In this document: piece after piece, positions 17,364-26,844 of the stretch
Layout: each line of letters starts with the position of its first letter
Position numbering within the stretch: the first letter of the stretch is position 1
Source of the DNA: JAVBUP01 sp031555175
GTDB taxonomy: Bacteria; Bacillota_I; Bacilli_A; Erysipelotrichales; Coprobacillaceae
Assembly: GCA_031555175.1 (NCBI GenBank)
Contig: JAVBUP010000005.1
Span: forward strand, 1 to 55,415
DNA length: 55,415 bases
Direction of reading: 5' to 3'
Made by a program: the position numbers and the translations under genes
Notes under the pieces: generated by a model
Seen by the model: the letters and a program-made list of their open reading frames with translations, nothing else
Databases searched by the model: none
Told to the model about the DNA's origin: nothing

Positions 17364-17862
17364 AGTTTCAGGACTAGTCAATGACAGTATTGTAGATGGA
17401 CCAGGGCTTAGGCTAGCAATTTTTACTCAAGGGTGCACTCATAATTGTTTAGGGTGTCATAATCCACAAACTCATGATATACATGGTGGTGAGGAAAAGG
17501 AACTTACTGAAATAGTAAATATGATAAAGGAAAATACTATCTTGGATGGTATCACTTTATCTGGTGGCGAGCCGTTTCTGCAAGCTCGAGAACTTAATTT
17601 GTTATTAGATGAGATTCCTGATATGCACATTGTCGCGTATACTGGTTATACATACAAAGAGTTGCTTAGAATAAACGATGCAGATCAAATAAAGCTATTG
17701 AATCGCATAGATGTATTAATTGATGGAAGATTTATTCTTGATCAACGTTCATTATTGTTGCCATATCGTGGTTCGAAAAATCAAAGAATAATTAACGTAA
17801 AAGCAAGTTCTGCTGATTACGTTGTAGAATATGAAGTAAATGATAATGGAGACTTATATTAG
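17350..17862 (+). CDS. nrdG: NrdD-activating radical SAM protein NrdG
   Basis: A 170-residue radical SAM enzyme that installs the glycyl radical on NrdD. The cluster motif C-x3-C-x2-C is in TQGCTHNCLGCHNPQTHD (about residues 27-44) and the SAM-binding GGE is in LSGGEPFLQ (about 71-79). It starts inside the nrdD 3' end (overlap 14 bp), with no strong ribosome binding site of its own, so it is probably translationally coupled. A short hairpin at 17849-17872 ends the unit. Confidence 0.94.
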   Translation: MVKIKVSGLVNDSIVDGPGLRLAIFTQGCTHNCLGCHNPQTHDIHGGEEKELTEIVNMIKENTILDGITLSGGEPFLQARELNLLLDEIPDMHIVAYTGYTYKELLRINDADQIKLLNRIDVLIDGRFILDQRSLLLPYRGSKNQRIINVKASSADYVVEYEVNDNGDLY

Positions 17863-17872
17863 TCTCTTTTTC
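17849..17872 (+). terminator. Terminator after nrdG
   Basis: GAGAC/GTCTC stem with eight-base loop overlapping the stop codon, followed by T's. Confidence 0.6.
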
Positions 17873-17925
17873 ATTGACTATAAATTATTATGCATATAAA
17901 CTAAGCAGTATATGGAGGAATATAT

Positions 17926-18708
17926 ATGTCGCGAATTAAAATGATTTTAACTGATTTGGATGCTACACTGCTTAACGATGACAAACAAATATCTGACTAT
18001 ACACTTAGCATAATAAATAAGGCTCGCGCGCAAGGCATCAAGTTTGTTCCTGCAACAGCTAGGGCACAAAGAGTATTAAAAAGAATGAGTATTTATGAGA
18101 TGTTTCCAAGTGATGCTATTATTTGTTTGAATGGCAGTAGAATTTTATTAAATGATGAAGTAATCTATGAACAAGGGATGAGTGTACAAGAACGTGATGA
18201 GGTAATGAGAATTCTTATAAATAATTATCCTGGTTATGAAATATCATTGGAAATGAATGATGTGTTCTATGCTAATTATGATGTCTCTAAATATGATAAA
18301 TGGGAATCAAATTATATATTAACTGACTTTTCTGATTTACCAGATAACGTAACCACAAGAATAATTATGGATATTGGTTCAATTGATTTATTACCAAAAC
18401 TAGAAGAGGCTCTGCCAAGTTATATGTATGCTCATTGTATTGAGGGTAGATCGCTATGTAGAATATTACATAAGGAAGTTACAAAAGCAAAATCTATAGA
18501 ATTTTTATGCCATTTATGGAATCTTCAACAAGATGAAATAGTTTGTTTTGGGGATGATTCAAACGATATTCAAATGTTTGATTATTGTGGTATAAGTGTA
18601 GCCATGGAAAATGCGATAGAAGATGTTAAGAGTAGGGCAACACATATAACGTTATCAAATAATGAAGATGGTGTCGCAAAATGGATTGAAGAGAATATTT
18701 TTAAGTAA
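17926..18708 (+). CDS. Cof-type HAD-superfamily phosphatase
   Basis: A 260-residue HAD hydrolase of the Cof/YkrA subfamily with C2 cap. Motif I is DLDATLLNDD (residues 9-18; Ala replaces the usual Gly), motif II is in TARAQ, motif III is the Lys in KEVTKAKSIEFL, and motif IV is FGDDSNDIQMF (about 207-217). Members dephosphorylate sugar phosphates, pyridoxal phosphate or flavin mononucleotide; sequence alone does not choose. AGGAGG site; monocistronic between terminators. Confidence 0.88.
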   Translation: MSRIKMILTDLDATLLNDDKQISDYTLSIINKARAQGIKFVPATARAQRVLKRMSIYEMFPSDAIICLNGSRILLNDEVIYEQGMSVQERDEVMRILINNYPGYEISLEMNDVFYANYDVSKYDKWESNYILTDFSDLPDNVTTRIIMDIGSIDLLPKLEEALPSYMYAHCIEGRSLCRILHKEVTKAKSIEFLCHLWNLQQDEIVCFGDDSNDIQMFDYCGISVAMENAIEDVKSRATHITLSNNEDGVAKWIEENIFK

Positions 18709-18728
18709 ATTGTATTTATTAATGTTTT

Positions 18729-18754
18729 AAAAGACAAAAAATTGTCTTTTTTTC
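18729..18754 (+). terminator. Terminator after the HAD gene
   Basis: AAAAGACAA/TTGTCTTTT stem followed by T's. Confidence 0.75.
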
Positions 18755-18877
18755 AATTTGTATCTGCTAATTTGTCGATTTAAGCGACCACTTATAGTAA
18801 TACCATTATTTATATAAAAAAAATGTTATATTATAATTGAATAACGCAAGAGATATATAATGTTACAAGAATAAAAA

Positions 18878-18901
18878 AATACAAGTCTAATGACTTGTAT
18901 T
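18878..18901 (-). terminator. Terminator of the thioredoxin-like pair
   Basis: AATACAAGTC/GACTTGTATT stem, T run on the minus strand; overlaps the stop codon at 18887-18889. Confidence 0.75.
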
Positions 18902-19372
18902 TAACTCTTTCTCAAACCAAGTAGTAAAGGTTTCGAAATCTTGAGTAGTATCAGCGATTCTAGCAAATTCATAACTTGAAATAAATTCACCATCAACTAT
19001 TCTATGTATTGTTGGTACCCAACTAAAATTTAACTCTGTTCTAATGTTGGCATAGAAATCAATCGCTTCTTGTGTTGCGCCATCCTTCTTTGCCTCATCA
19101 TTATATTTTTGAATATTAATGTAGTAAATACCCGTACCGCTATTTCTTTCTAGATAACTATCAAGCAATGGCTTAAATCTTTGGCAGTCACCACAATTTG
19201 GTCTCCCGATATAAACTATGAAATCAGTGTTACTATCTAACTTTTCTTTTAGAGAGTCTAAATCTAATTCTACTAAGCTAACTGGTCGATCTACAACTAA
19301 TTCTTCTTTAGCTTTATCACACCCTGTTATAAATAAGGTACATAGTAGTAAAGCAGTAATAATTTTTTTCAT
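18887..19372 (-). CDS. Thioredoxin-like lipoprotein
   Basis: A 161-residue protein with a lipoprotein signal (LLCTLFITGC, Cys at residue 18) and a thioredoxin fold outside the membrane. The CxxC is in YIGRPNCGDCQRF (about 55-67) and a cis-Pro in FSWVPTIHRI (about 116-125). It is a probable extracytoplasmic disulfide oxidoreductase, similar to proteins annotated as bacteriocin-transport accessory (Bta-like). It starts at the last base of the upstream homologue's stop, so the two are coupled. No partner quinone reductase is visible. Confidence 0.75.
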   Translation of the reverse strand: MKKIITALLLCTLFITGCDKAKEELVVDRPVSLVELDLDSLKEKLDSNTDFIVYIGRPNCGDCQRFKPLLDSYLERNSGTGIYYINIQKYNDEAKKDGATQEAIDFYANIRTELNFSWVPTIHRIVDGEFISSYEFARIADTTQDFETFTTWFEKELNTSH

Positions 19373-19821
19373 TATTTAGCTTCGTTAAATTCGGTAACGA
19401 ACTTTCCTAAATTGTAGTAATCAATTGTACCAGTTTTGTTAGCAGTAATTTCACCATCAATAAATGCAAATGTTTGTGGTGTTGAAGTGTCACTGTTGAA
19501 GTAGTCAGACATAAATGCAGTTACTTCATCTGAAGTTCCAGCATCGTCTAAATCAATATAATAAATCGTTGTATCAGAATGATTATTTAAATATCTAGTT
19601 ACGATTGGTTTATAAGTAATACATGCTGAGCATGTCTCAGTTCCAACATATACGATGAAATCATCCTTGGCTTCAATCATTTCAATTAATTCTGTTTTTG
19701 ATATTTCTTTAGTAGTTCTAGTTTTTCCAGTAATTTGTTTATAAGCAAATAAGCCTAAAACTATAATTCCAACTAGCCCAAATATTTTTAATTCTTTGGC
19801 AAATTTAGTAATTTTTTCCAT
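19372..19821 (-). CDS. Membrane-anchored thioredoxin-like protein
   Basis: A 149-residue protein with one N-terminal helix (about residues 13-30) and a thioredoxin-like domain facing out. The redox pair is in GTETCSACITYKP (about 58-70) and the cis-Pro in TSTPQTFAFID. Related to the following lipoprotein, with which it overlaps by one base, so the two probably arose by duplication and form one operon. The ribosome binding site AAAGGATG precedes the ATG at 19821. Role as for its neighbour: thiol-disulfide exchange at the cell surface, inferred. Confidence 0.72.
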   Translation of the reverse strand: MEKITKFAKELKIFGLVGIIVLGLFAYKQITGKTRTTKEISKTELIEMIEAKDDFIVYVGTETCSACITYKPIVTRYLNNHSDTTIYYIDLDDAGTSDEVTAFMSDYFNSDTSTPQTFAFIDGEITANKTGTIDYYNLGKFVTEFNEAK

Positions 19822-19919
19822 TTTTGTAACATCCTTTCTATTATCTTGTATATTTTATCAAAAGTTTGTTTGTATTTCAATCATTTAGTTTGTATAATAT
19901 TTAGAAGTGAGGAAGAGTT

Positions 19920-20456
19920 ATGAAAAGAAAAGCTACTACTTTGATTTTTGCGCTATTATACTTAGTTATAATGATTGAAATACTATTAACTTTATATATA
20001 TCATTTAATTTGGCATCAGTTAAAGTAACCAGTGATATTGCTGCCATAGGTAAATATGCTGATTATTCATTTCTTACACGCTTTGCTGTCCAAGCAGCAA
20101 GTATGGCAAGAACGAGTGTTATCGGAATATTTATAGAAGTATTAAGTGGAATTGTCAAATCGATATCATTATATCAGTATCTTATGATGTTTGTGTTAGT
20201 TTGTATCTATGCGGTAAGTCAACATGCTGATAATTTAGTAAAGTTAAAACGAGTATTATTATATGGATTAATTAGTTTATTTGCGGTATTAACCGCGGCT
20301 TTAGCGCTGCTATCTGTTGTGTACTCAACTGATGTTGATAAAATTATTTTGATCGTCAGAATGATAGGATACGCAATGATGGCATTACAAATGTTTTACT
20401 TTGGATACTTTGTAGTGCAAATGAGAAATTTGTCGGTCGAAAGCAAGGCTAAATAG
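19920..20456 (+). CDS. Four-helix membrane protein, unknown
   Basis: A 178-residue integral membrane protein with four predicted helices (about residues 7-28, 80-100, 113-135 and 143-165) and a longer first outer loop. I recognise no family. GAGGAAGAG precedes the ATG. It lies on the same strand as, and 75 bp before, the TPR protein gene, but that gene has its own promoter at 20467-20495. Confidence 0.5.
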   Translation: MKRKATTLIFALLYLVIMIEILLTLYISFNLASVKVTSDIAAIGKYADYSFLTRFAVQAASMARTSVIGIFIEVLSGIVKSISLYQYLMMFVLVCIYAVSQHADNLVKLKRVLLYGLISLFAVLTAALALLSVVYSTDVDKIILIVRMIGYAMMALQMFYFGYFVVQMRNLSVESKAK

Positions 20457-20466
20457 TCCCCATTTA

Positions 20467-20495
20467 TTGACCGTAATCTGTTTTAATTGTATAAT
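20467..20495 (+). promoter_or_regulatory. Promoter of the TPR protein gene
   Basis: TTGACC (20467-20472), 17-bp spacer, TATAAT (20490-20495), 36 bp before the ATG at 20532. Confidence 0.7.
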
Positions 20496-20531
20496 TTAGG
20501 GTAGAGAAAAATCCCGGAAGGAGTGCATGCA

Positions 20532-23432
20532 ATGATTAATTATTATAAAGAATTGCTTATTAGTCAAGACCTGGATATAAGTGGAGTAGAGAAAGCATTA
20601 GATTTTCTTGTATCACGTTATAATCTATATTTAAATAATGAGGAATTTGCTGAAGAAACACGATTGCTTGAAAGACTAGCATTAGTTGAAGAGGCAAGAT
20701 CCGTCCTACTTGATATTGATAAGAAAAGTGAGTATGATAACCAATTATCAAAGCAACGTTTTATTATCACGAATTATGTAGATGATATTTCTCGTTTTCA
20801 AGATACATTCACTGCTAGTTTTGATGAGGCCACTAAACTTCTTCAAGATAATAGTTTAGAGCAGGCATTGCTTCATGCTAAGCATACTGTAATAAATCGC
20901 GTTAATGATCCAAAAGCATTTGAACTACTTGGTGATATTTACGCTGCGATGCAAGATTATGAAAAATCATTAAAATCATATGGTGAAGCAATTTGTTTAA
21001 TACCATTACATGAAGCTTATATTACACGAACGTATACTACTAGATTAATTAAAGAAATATATGATAAAGCCGTAGTTGTATATAATGAGGCTATGTCTAC
21101 TGGGAAAGATCAAGATCTATACTATCCTTTATTATCGGTATCATTTGATAAAATGAGTGAAATTCTGCAAAGTCAGCAAAGTGGTTCAAATGCCTTGGAT
21201 TTATCAATCCGTTTTGCGTTAATGGCTGATATGCATCGTGATGCAGGTAATGATGAGTTAGCTGTACAAGCATATAAAAAAGCATTACAAATTACTCCAG
21301 AAAATAGTTATTACTACGCAATGATTGCGGATATTAATGAGAAGAACGAAAATATTGAAGAAGCTATAAGCTATTATGTATTAGCTTTGGAGCATGATAG
21401 TGAAGTTGCCTATTATTCAACTCGTATAGCTGATTTATATCGTAAATTAAATCAATCTGATGGAGAGTTAAATGCACTTCGTAAAGCTTTAGCAATTGAT
21501 AAGCAAAATTCTTTATATCATGGTTTGATAGGTAATTATTATATTCGCCATAATGAGTTTAAAAAAGCTCAAAGCGCATATTTAAAAGCTTGTAGTTTAT
21601 CAAAGGACAATGACATTTATCATTATTGTTTAGGACAAGTATATTTAGGAAATGAATCAAATGAGGCGATTTCTTTATTGCAACGAGCAACAGAAATAGA
21701 TGAAACATATAGTCCATATCACTTTGATTTAGGGGTAGCTTATTATAGTAATAAGCAATTTGAAGAAGCGGCAAATGAATTTGTATCAGCTGAGAACTAC
21801 ACAAGTAACATGCATGCCTATAATGCTAATCTAGCATCAGCATATTATCAATTACAAGATTATAAGAAGGCTTTAAGGCATATTAAAACTGCCATATTCT
21901 TGAGCGATAATTATGAGCAATATTATGATTTATATGCAAATGTACTTGTTAAGTTAGGTAAATACGAGGAAGCTGTTAAGGCTTATAATAATGCAATTTC
22001 AATTAATGGAAGAGCTAGTTATTACTCAAATTTATCAGTTGCTTTATTCGCTCTTAAGAAATACGAAGAAGCGAGTGAGGCTGTATTAAAAGCTATGGAG
22101 TTAGGAAATAGAAACTCTGAATTGATTAAAGCTTATGGATACTTACAATTCATTCAACATATTTATAAGACCGCTATTACTTATTTTGAAGAGTATAGTA
22201 ATAGTATTCAAGAAGAAGATGTGTTATATAGTTTAGCGAAATCATATCAAGCGATCGGCGATAAAGATAACTATGCTAGAACATTATCTAGACTAGTTAT
22301 GCTTTTCCCAAATTATAGTTATTGCTATGAAGGTGCTGAAGCTTATAAAGATATAAATCAATATAGTGAAGCTATTAATCTGTACCATCGCGCTTCATCA
22401 TACTTTAAATATAATGATCAATTACATTATCAATTAGGAATTAGTTATATAAGCATTTTTGATTATTACTCTGCAATAGAACCTTTACAGTTTGCAGCAA
22501 AGTTAGATAACAAGAATCCGTTATACTTCTTCTATTTAGGGAAATCTTATCATGAGATTGAAAACTATAATGGAGCAATTAATGCATTAATGCATGCTGA
22601 TGAGTTAGAACCAAATAATCCTGTTACTGTTTCAACATTAGCTGACGCATATTTCAAAACTGCTAACTATGCTGATGCAATAGGATGGTATAAACAAGCG
22701 ATTAAATTTAATGATACTGAACCAAGCTATCATTATCGCTTAGGGTTATCTTTTGAAAAGACAGATGACTTCAAAGGTGCAAAAAATGCCTATAGCAATG
22801 CAATTAACTTGCGAAATGATGATGACAAGTATTTATATCATTTAGGTTATGTTAATAATAAGTTGAATATTCCTTATGAAGCAATTGATGCATTGAAAAA
22901 AGCTATTGCGATTAATAAAGACGATATAGAATATTACTATGAATTAGCGACTTCTTATGATCGTGTACAAGATTATTTGGCAGAAGCAAATACATATACA
23001 CAAATATCTAGATTGAATCCAAGCTATGATAACTATATGACAGTTGGTAATTTGGCAATAAAGGGGCAAGATTATAACTTAGCTGCTCAAGGATATTTAT
23101 CAGCTACTACATATAATCGTGATAATGAGGTGTTAGGATTATTGGCCAATGCTTATACACAAGCTGGTCGTTATCCAGAGGCAGTTGATATTTATAGAGA
23201 GATGATTAGTAAGCAGGAACAACCAGAAACAGTTCATAAACTTGGACGAGTATATTATTTGAATAATCAATATCATGAAAGTTTGGCTGAGTTCAATCGA
23301 GCAATAGCGCTTGATGGGACTAACCCTATTTATTATAGTGACTTAGCATTATCAAGTATTCAAATTGCGAAATCATTACAAGAATCCAGTGATTATGATG
23401 CAGTTGTAGAGATGTTGGATAAGAGAGGATAG
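20532..23432 (+). CDS. Large TPR protein with degenerate J-like N terminus
   Basis: A 966-residue, soluble, almost all-helical protein. From about residue 95 to the end it is an array of more than 20 tetratricopeptide repeats, with repeated A-Y-x-K-A-L and Y-Y-x-L-G phrases every 34 residues. The first 75 residues resemble a DnaJ J-domain: NYYKELL at the start and ARSVLLDIDKKSEYDNQL at the end, but the HPD tripeptide needed to stimulate DnaK is absent. ATG 20532 is chosen because GGAAGGAG lies 9 bp upstream; a GTG at 20523 abuts that site. The next gene, a membrane protein, follows closely and may anchor a scaffold complex. Function unknown. Confidence 0.75.
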   Translation: MINYYKELLISQDLDISGVEKALDFLVSRYNLYLNNEEFAEETRLLERLALVEEARSVLLDIDKKSEYDNQLSKQRFIITNYVDDISRFQDTFTASFDEATKLLQDNSLEQALLHAKHTVINRVNDPKAFELLGDIYAAMQDYEKSLKSYGEAICLIPLHEAYITRTYTTRLIKEIYDKAVVVYNEAMSTGKDQDLYYPLLSVSFDKMSEILQSQQSGSNALDLSIRFALMADMHRDAGNDELAVQAYKKALQITPENSYYYAMIADINEKNENIEEAISYYVLALEHDSEVAYYSTRIADLYRKLNQSDGELNALRKALAIDKQNSLYHGLIGNYYIRHNEFKKAQSAYLKACSLSKDNDIYHYCLGQVYLGNESNEAISLLQRATEIDETYSPYHFDLGVAYYSNKQFEEAANEFVSAENYTSNMHAYNANLASAYYQLQDYKKALRHIKTAIFLSDNYEQYYDLYANVLVKLGKYEEAVKAYNNAISINGRASYYSNLSVALFALKKYEEASEAVLKAMELGNRNSELIKAYGYLQFIQHIYKTAITYFEEYSNSIQEEDVLYSLAKSYQAIGDKDNYARTLSRLVMLFPNYSYCYEGAEAYKDINQYSEAINLYHRASSYFKYNDQLHYQLGISYISIFDYYSAIEPLQFAAKLDNKNPLYFFYLGKSYHEIENYNGAINALMHADELEPNNPVTVSTLADAYFKTANYADAIGWYKQAIKFNDTEPSYHYRLGLSFEKTDDFKGAKNAYSNAINLRNDDDKYLYHLGYVNNKLNIPYEAIDALKKAIAINKDDIEYYYELATSYDRVQDYLAEANTYTQISRLNPSYDNYMTVGNLAIKGQDYNLAAQGYLSATTYNRDNEVLGLLANAYTQAGRYPEAVDIYREMISKQEQPETVHKLGRVYYLNNQYHESLAEFNRAIALDGTNPIYYSDLALSSIQIAKSLQESSDYDAVVEMLDKRG

Positions 23433-23441
23433 GTGAGTATT

Positions 23442-24077
23442 ATGGACATATTATTTAATAAATGGGTAGTGACATTATTTATATCATTATTTGTTGGGTA
23501 TGGTGCATATATTCTTACGCAACCTGAAAAAAGAATCCGCGTTACTAAAGATGCTAACATTGATTTAGAATTATTCAATAAAGCTAACGATGAAGTATTA
23601 GTAAACATTAAATCTGTTATGTTAACAGGAACTGATTTAAAGGCTTTTCATAAAACTGTCGTAGAAAATGTTGCGAAACGTTATGGAATACCCTCTAAGG
23701 AGTTATACAATTATGATTTAACAGTATCGTTAATTATTGATGACATTATGCAATGTTATTATCTATCACCAATTCAAAAACAAGAATTATCTTATCGTTT
23801 AATGACTGGTCTTGATTTAACTAGTGACACAGCAATTAGTGATTTACCAGATGTTGTTGTAAAACGTGCTCAAACAAATATATATTTTGGAGCTGCCACA
23901 CTATTAATTGCATTCATTGGGATTTTAGTGCATGTTAATTCATTGCCTACAAAACTTGAAACAATTAATGTTTTAATAAGTTTATTTATTGGTGGCGTAG
24001 CATTACTTGTCTCTTACACAGTCTTTGTGTTTGAACCTGAGATAAAAAAATTTTTAAAAATTGGTAAAAAGAAATAA
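23442..24077 (+). CDS. Membrane protein coupled to the TPR gene
   Basis: A 211-residue protein with one N-terminal helix (about 8-25), a 120-residue soluble middle rich in Asp and Lys, and two C-terminal helices (about 146-166 and 174-195). No family recognised. The ATG at 23442 follows AGGTGAG and lies 9 bp after the TPR stop codon. The arrangement suggests a membrane partner for the TPR scaffold. A terminator follows. Confidence 0.5.
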   Translation: MDILFNKWVVTLFISLFVGYGAYILTQPEKRIRVTKDANIDLELFNKANDEVLVNIKSVMLTGTDLKAFHKTVVENVAKRYGIPSKELYNYDLTVSLIIDDIMQCYYLSPIQKQELSYRLMTGLDLTSDTAISDLPDVVVKRAQTNIYFGAATLLIAFIGILVHVNSLPTKLETINVLISLFIGGVALLVSYTVFVFEPEIKKFLKIGKKK

Positions 24078-24085
24078 ATATAAAA

Positions 24086-24118
24086 AGCCTCGATTTCAAA
24101 AATCGAGGCTATATTTTT
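24086..24118. terminator. Terminator of the TPR operon
   Basis: Eleven-base perfect stem AGCCTCGATTT/AAATCGAGGCT with a T-rich tail; it may also stop the convergent kinase gene. Confidence 0.8.
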
Positions 24119-24176
24119 AGTTACTAATATATTAGCTAAAAGATTTAAAATAAACTATTATTACAAATATAGCTAG

Positions 24177-25040
24177 TTAAGCATTTCTTTCTTTCATAAT
24201 TTTTAGTCTTTGGTTATATGCGTGATATTTAGTTGTAGCTATATCGCGATAAATATCTGTTTGACATAAATCATACATCATATTAGCCCAATAAAACCAC
24301 AATAAATCTTCAAAACATGCCATAATCTCTAGATCGATTAATAAATCAACCGAAGCAGGATATCCAAGATATGCTGTATAGAATAGAAATACTAAATCTT
24401 TACTCACAATATTATTCTCTGTAATGAATGACATTATATCAAAAAGATATATATTGTTGCCTGCGTACTCATAATCGATAAGATATGTCTTTGTTCGACC
24501 AACTAAAACATTTCCCGGGACAAGATCATTATGGCAGAAGGTTAGTGGATATTTTGTATATAGTACTTTAGTTTTGCTTATCACTAATTCTTCTTCATCT
24601 ATTTTATAAAGTTGGGTAGTTATTTTACTTTTATATGTTTCTAGTTTAACTAAAGGGTCAAAATCATTTTCAGAAAGTTTGTCAATTTTATGAAAATCTC
24701 TTAGAGTTAATGCCATTTTCTTGACAGCTTCGCTGTCAAGTTCAACATTTTGTAAGTTATAACAATAATGAACATATTTAGTTATTTTCATTCCAGTTTC
24801 AGTATTAAAATAAATCATTGGAACATCTACATCATAATCTTGTACCAATAATAAGTTTTTGTACTCATCATTTCTATTGTTTATTTCATTCATGATAGGG
24901 TGGCAGACACGTAAAACATATTTAACGCCATCGATTTCAAAAATGTAATTGTCATTTGATAAGCCACCATCTAATGGCGTAAACTTGATTTCTTGATTTG
25001 TGTTAAAAATCTCTCTTATAATCTCTAACTCTTTTTCCAT
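24177..25040 (-). CDS. LicA-like choline/ethanolamine kinase family protein
   Basis: A 287-residue aminoglycoside-phosphotransferase-fold kinase. The ATP-binding start is LDGGLSNDNYIFEIDGVKYVLRV; the catalytic loop is CHNDLVPGNVLV (about residues 168-179) and the metal-binding Asp is in YLIDYEYAGNN. These are LicA/choline kinase-type motifs, so it probably phosphorylates choline, ethanolamine or a related small alcohol for surface decoration or lipid synthesis. No other lic genes are nearby, and thiamine or methylthioribose kinases are alternatives. It is divergent, by 41 bp, from the radical SAM gene. Confidence 0.78.
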   Translation of the reverse strand: MEKELEIIREIFNTNQEIKFTPLDGGLSNDNYIFEIDGVKYVLRVCHPIMNEINNRNDEYKNLLLVQDYDVDVPMIYFNTETGMKITKYVHYCYNLQNVELDSEAVKKMALTLRDFHKIDKLSENDFDPLVKLETYKSKITTQLYKIDEEELVISKTKVLYTKYPLTFCHNDLVPGNVLVGRTKTYLIDYEYAGNNIYLFDIMSFITENNIVSKDLVFLFYTAYLGYPASVDLLIDLEIMACFEDLLWFYWANMMYDLCQTDIYRDIATTKYHAYNQRLKIMKERNA

Positions 25041-25081
25041 TGGTTATTCTCCTGTGTTATAATGTGTCGTGGAGGTGCTAT

Positions 25082-26752
25082 ATGAAAACGCTACTTACTA
25101 CATTAAATGCCAAATATATCCATACATCATTAGCACTACGACTTCTATATTCAACAAATTATAGCACGTTTGATATTGATTTCAAAGAATACGTAATAAA
25201 AGATGATTTAAAAGTTATAACTGATGATATTATCGCTCAAGACTATGATGTTATTGGCATTTCTACTTACATTTGGAATGTCGAGTTAGTAAAAGAATTA
25301 TGTTTAAATCTTAAAGCAGCAAACGAGAATATAATTATAATCTTAGGCGGCCCTGAGGTAAGTTATGAACCAGAATATTTCATCAATAATTTCAATATTG
25401 ATTATGTTGTTTCTGGTGAGGGTGAAGAAGTCCTTAGCAAGTTATTACAAGCTATTGAAGAGAATGACACTAAATATATACCGGGTGTATCTTCGAAACA
25501 TATTATCTCAAAGCATGTATTACAAAGTGATTTGTCAACAATTCAAAATAATCATTCTCCATATCAACTAGCTAAAGATAAAAAAGACTTCTCTAATCGT
25601 ATTGTGTATTTTGAGAGTGCTAGAGGGTGCCCACATCAATGTGCATACTGCTTATCTTCATTAGAGAAAGGAATGCGCTTCTTTGATGAGGATTATGTTT
25701 TTAGTAATTTAAAATACTTAATTGATAATAATGTTAAAACGATTAAATTTCTTGATCGCAGTTTTAATGCTAATGTTGATTATGCTTTAAAAATTTTGAC
25801 TTTTATCATTGAGAATCATAAGCCAGGGCAATCATTTCAGTTTGAAGTAAATGCTGATGTTATGAATACTAAGATTATTGATTTTGTTGGTCAAAACGCA
25901 CCAAGAGACTTAATACGCTTTGAAGTTGGTATCCAGTCAACATATAATAAGACTAATCTAGAAATAAATCGTTATCAAGATTTTTCTAAATTGTCTAGTA
26001 ATATAAATAAAATGCTATCTCATCAAAATATCACACTACATTTAGATCTAATTGCTGGATTACCATATGAGGACTTAACTCGCCTTTCAAAGTCATTTGA
26101 TGATGTTTTTGCATTTAGAGCACCAGAACTTCAACTTGGGTTTTTAAAAATGTTGCGTGGAACCAGTCTAAAAGATAATGCTGATAAATATGGCTATAAG
26201 TATCAAGACCATGCTCCTTATGAGATGATTTCAAATAATTGGCTATCTAGCAGTGATGTAGCTAAAATTCATTTAGTAGAAGAAATGTTAGAAAAATACT
26301 GGAATAGCGGTTATTTTAAAAAATCTTTACCAAAAATATTAAATTTATTTGACTCTAGTTTTGACTTCTTTTTAAAATTAGGCGAGTTTTATGTTGATCA
26401 TAATTATTCGTTTAGTAATTATCAACTAAATGATTTGTTTAGTAGGCTCGAGGATTTTTTGAAGATAAATGATATAGACTTAACTGGTATATTGAAATAT
26501 GACTATTACAACTATTTTAAAATAAAACCAAAACGATTTACTAATGATTTATTGACAATAGAACAAAAGAAAATTATTAATAAAACTATTCTTAATGATA
26601 ATGAGTTTTTAGCTACTAACAATCTTAATCAAGAGCTTTTATATCGTTATGGGTTATTGGAAATAAAAGATGATAAGACTGTTTATATAATTATTTATAA
26701 GAATAATAGTGTAAGAATAATAGAATATTTAATCAATAGTTCCCTCTATTGA
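25082..26752 (+). CDS. B12-binding-domain radical SAM protein (DUF4080 type)
   Basis: A 556-residue protein. Residues 1-140 form a cobalamin-binding-like Rossmann domain (DVIGISTYIWN, IILGGPEVSYEPE); the usual B12-ligand His motif is not seen. The radical SAM core has SARGCPHQCAYCLSS (C-x3-C-x2-C, about residues 180-194). The C-terminal 150 residues match the DUF4080 extension. The substrate is unknown for this family. The ATG at 25082 has GGAGGTG upstream. A hairpin overlapping the last codons ends transcription. Whether it uses B12 cannot be told from sequence. Confidence 0.82.
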   Translation: MKTLLTTLNAKYIHTSLALRLLYSTNYSTFDIDFKEYVIKDDLKVITDDIIAQDYDVIGISTYIWNVELVKELCLNLKAANENIIIILGGPEVSYEPEYFINNFNIDYVVSGEGEEVLSKLLQAIEENDTKYIPGVSSKHIISKHVLQSDLSTIQNNHSPYQLAKDKKDFSNRIVYFESARGCPHQCAYCLSSLEKGMRFFDEDYVFSNLKYLIDNNVKTIKFLDRSFNANVDYALKILTFIIENHKPGQSFQFEVNADVMNTKIIDFVGQNAPRDLIRFEVGIQSTYNKTNLEINRYQDFSKLSSNINKMLSHQNITLHLDLIAGLPYEDLTRLSKSFDDVFAFRAPELQLGFLKMLRGTSLKDNADKYGYKYQDHAPYEMISNNWLSSSDVAKIHLVEEMLEKYWNSGYFKKSLPKILNLFDSSFDFFLKLGEFYVDHNYSFSNYQLNDLFSRLEDFLKINDIDLTGILKYDYYNYFKIKPKRFTNDLLTIEQKKIINKTILNDNEFLATNNLNQELLYRYGLLEIKDDKTVYIIIYKNNSVRIIEYLINSSLY

Positions 26753-26758
26753 TTTTTT
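26731..26758 (+). terminator. Terminator overlapping the radical SAM gene end
   Basis: Nine-base perfect stem AATCAATAG/CTATTGATT with six-base loop and T's; it includes the TGA at 26750-26752. Confidence 0.75.
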
Positions 26759-26844
26759 CATTTTATGAAAATGATTTCTGAAATTGAAAATCATATAAAA
26801 CTAACTGGTTAATAAACTATAATTTATGGAAGAGGTGAATATGA

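Noticed and set aside
20560..21804. Several minus-strand ORFs inside the TPR gene
   Set aside because: They are shadows of the repetitive coding strand with no ribosome binding sites.
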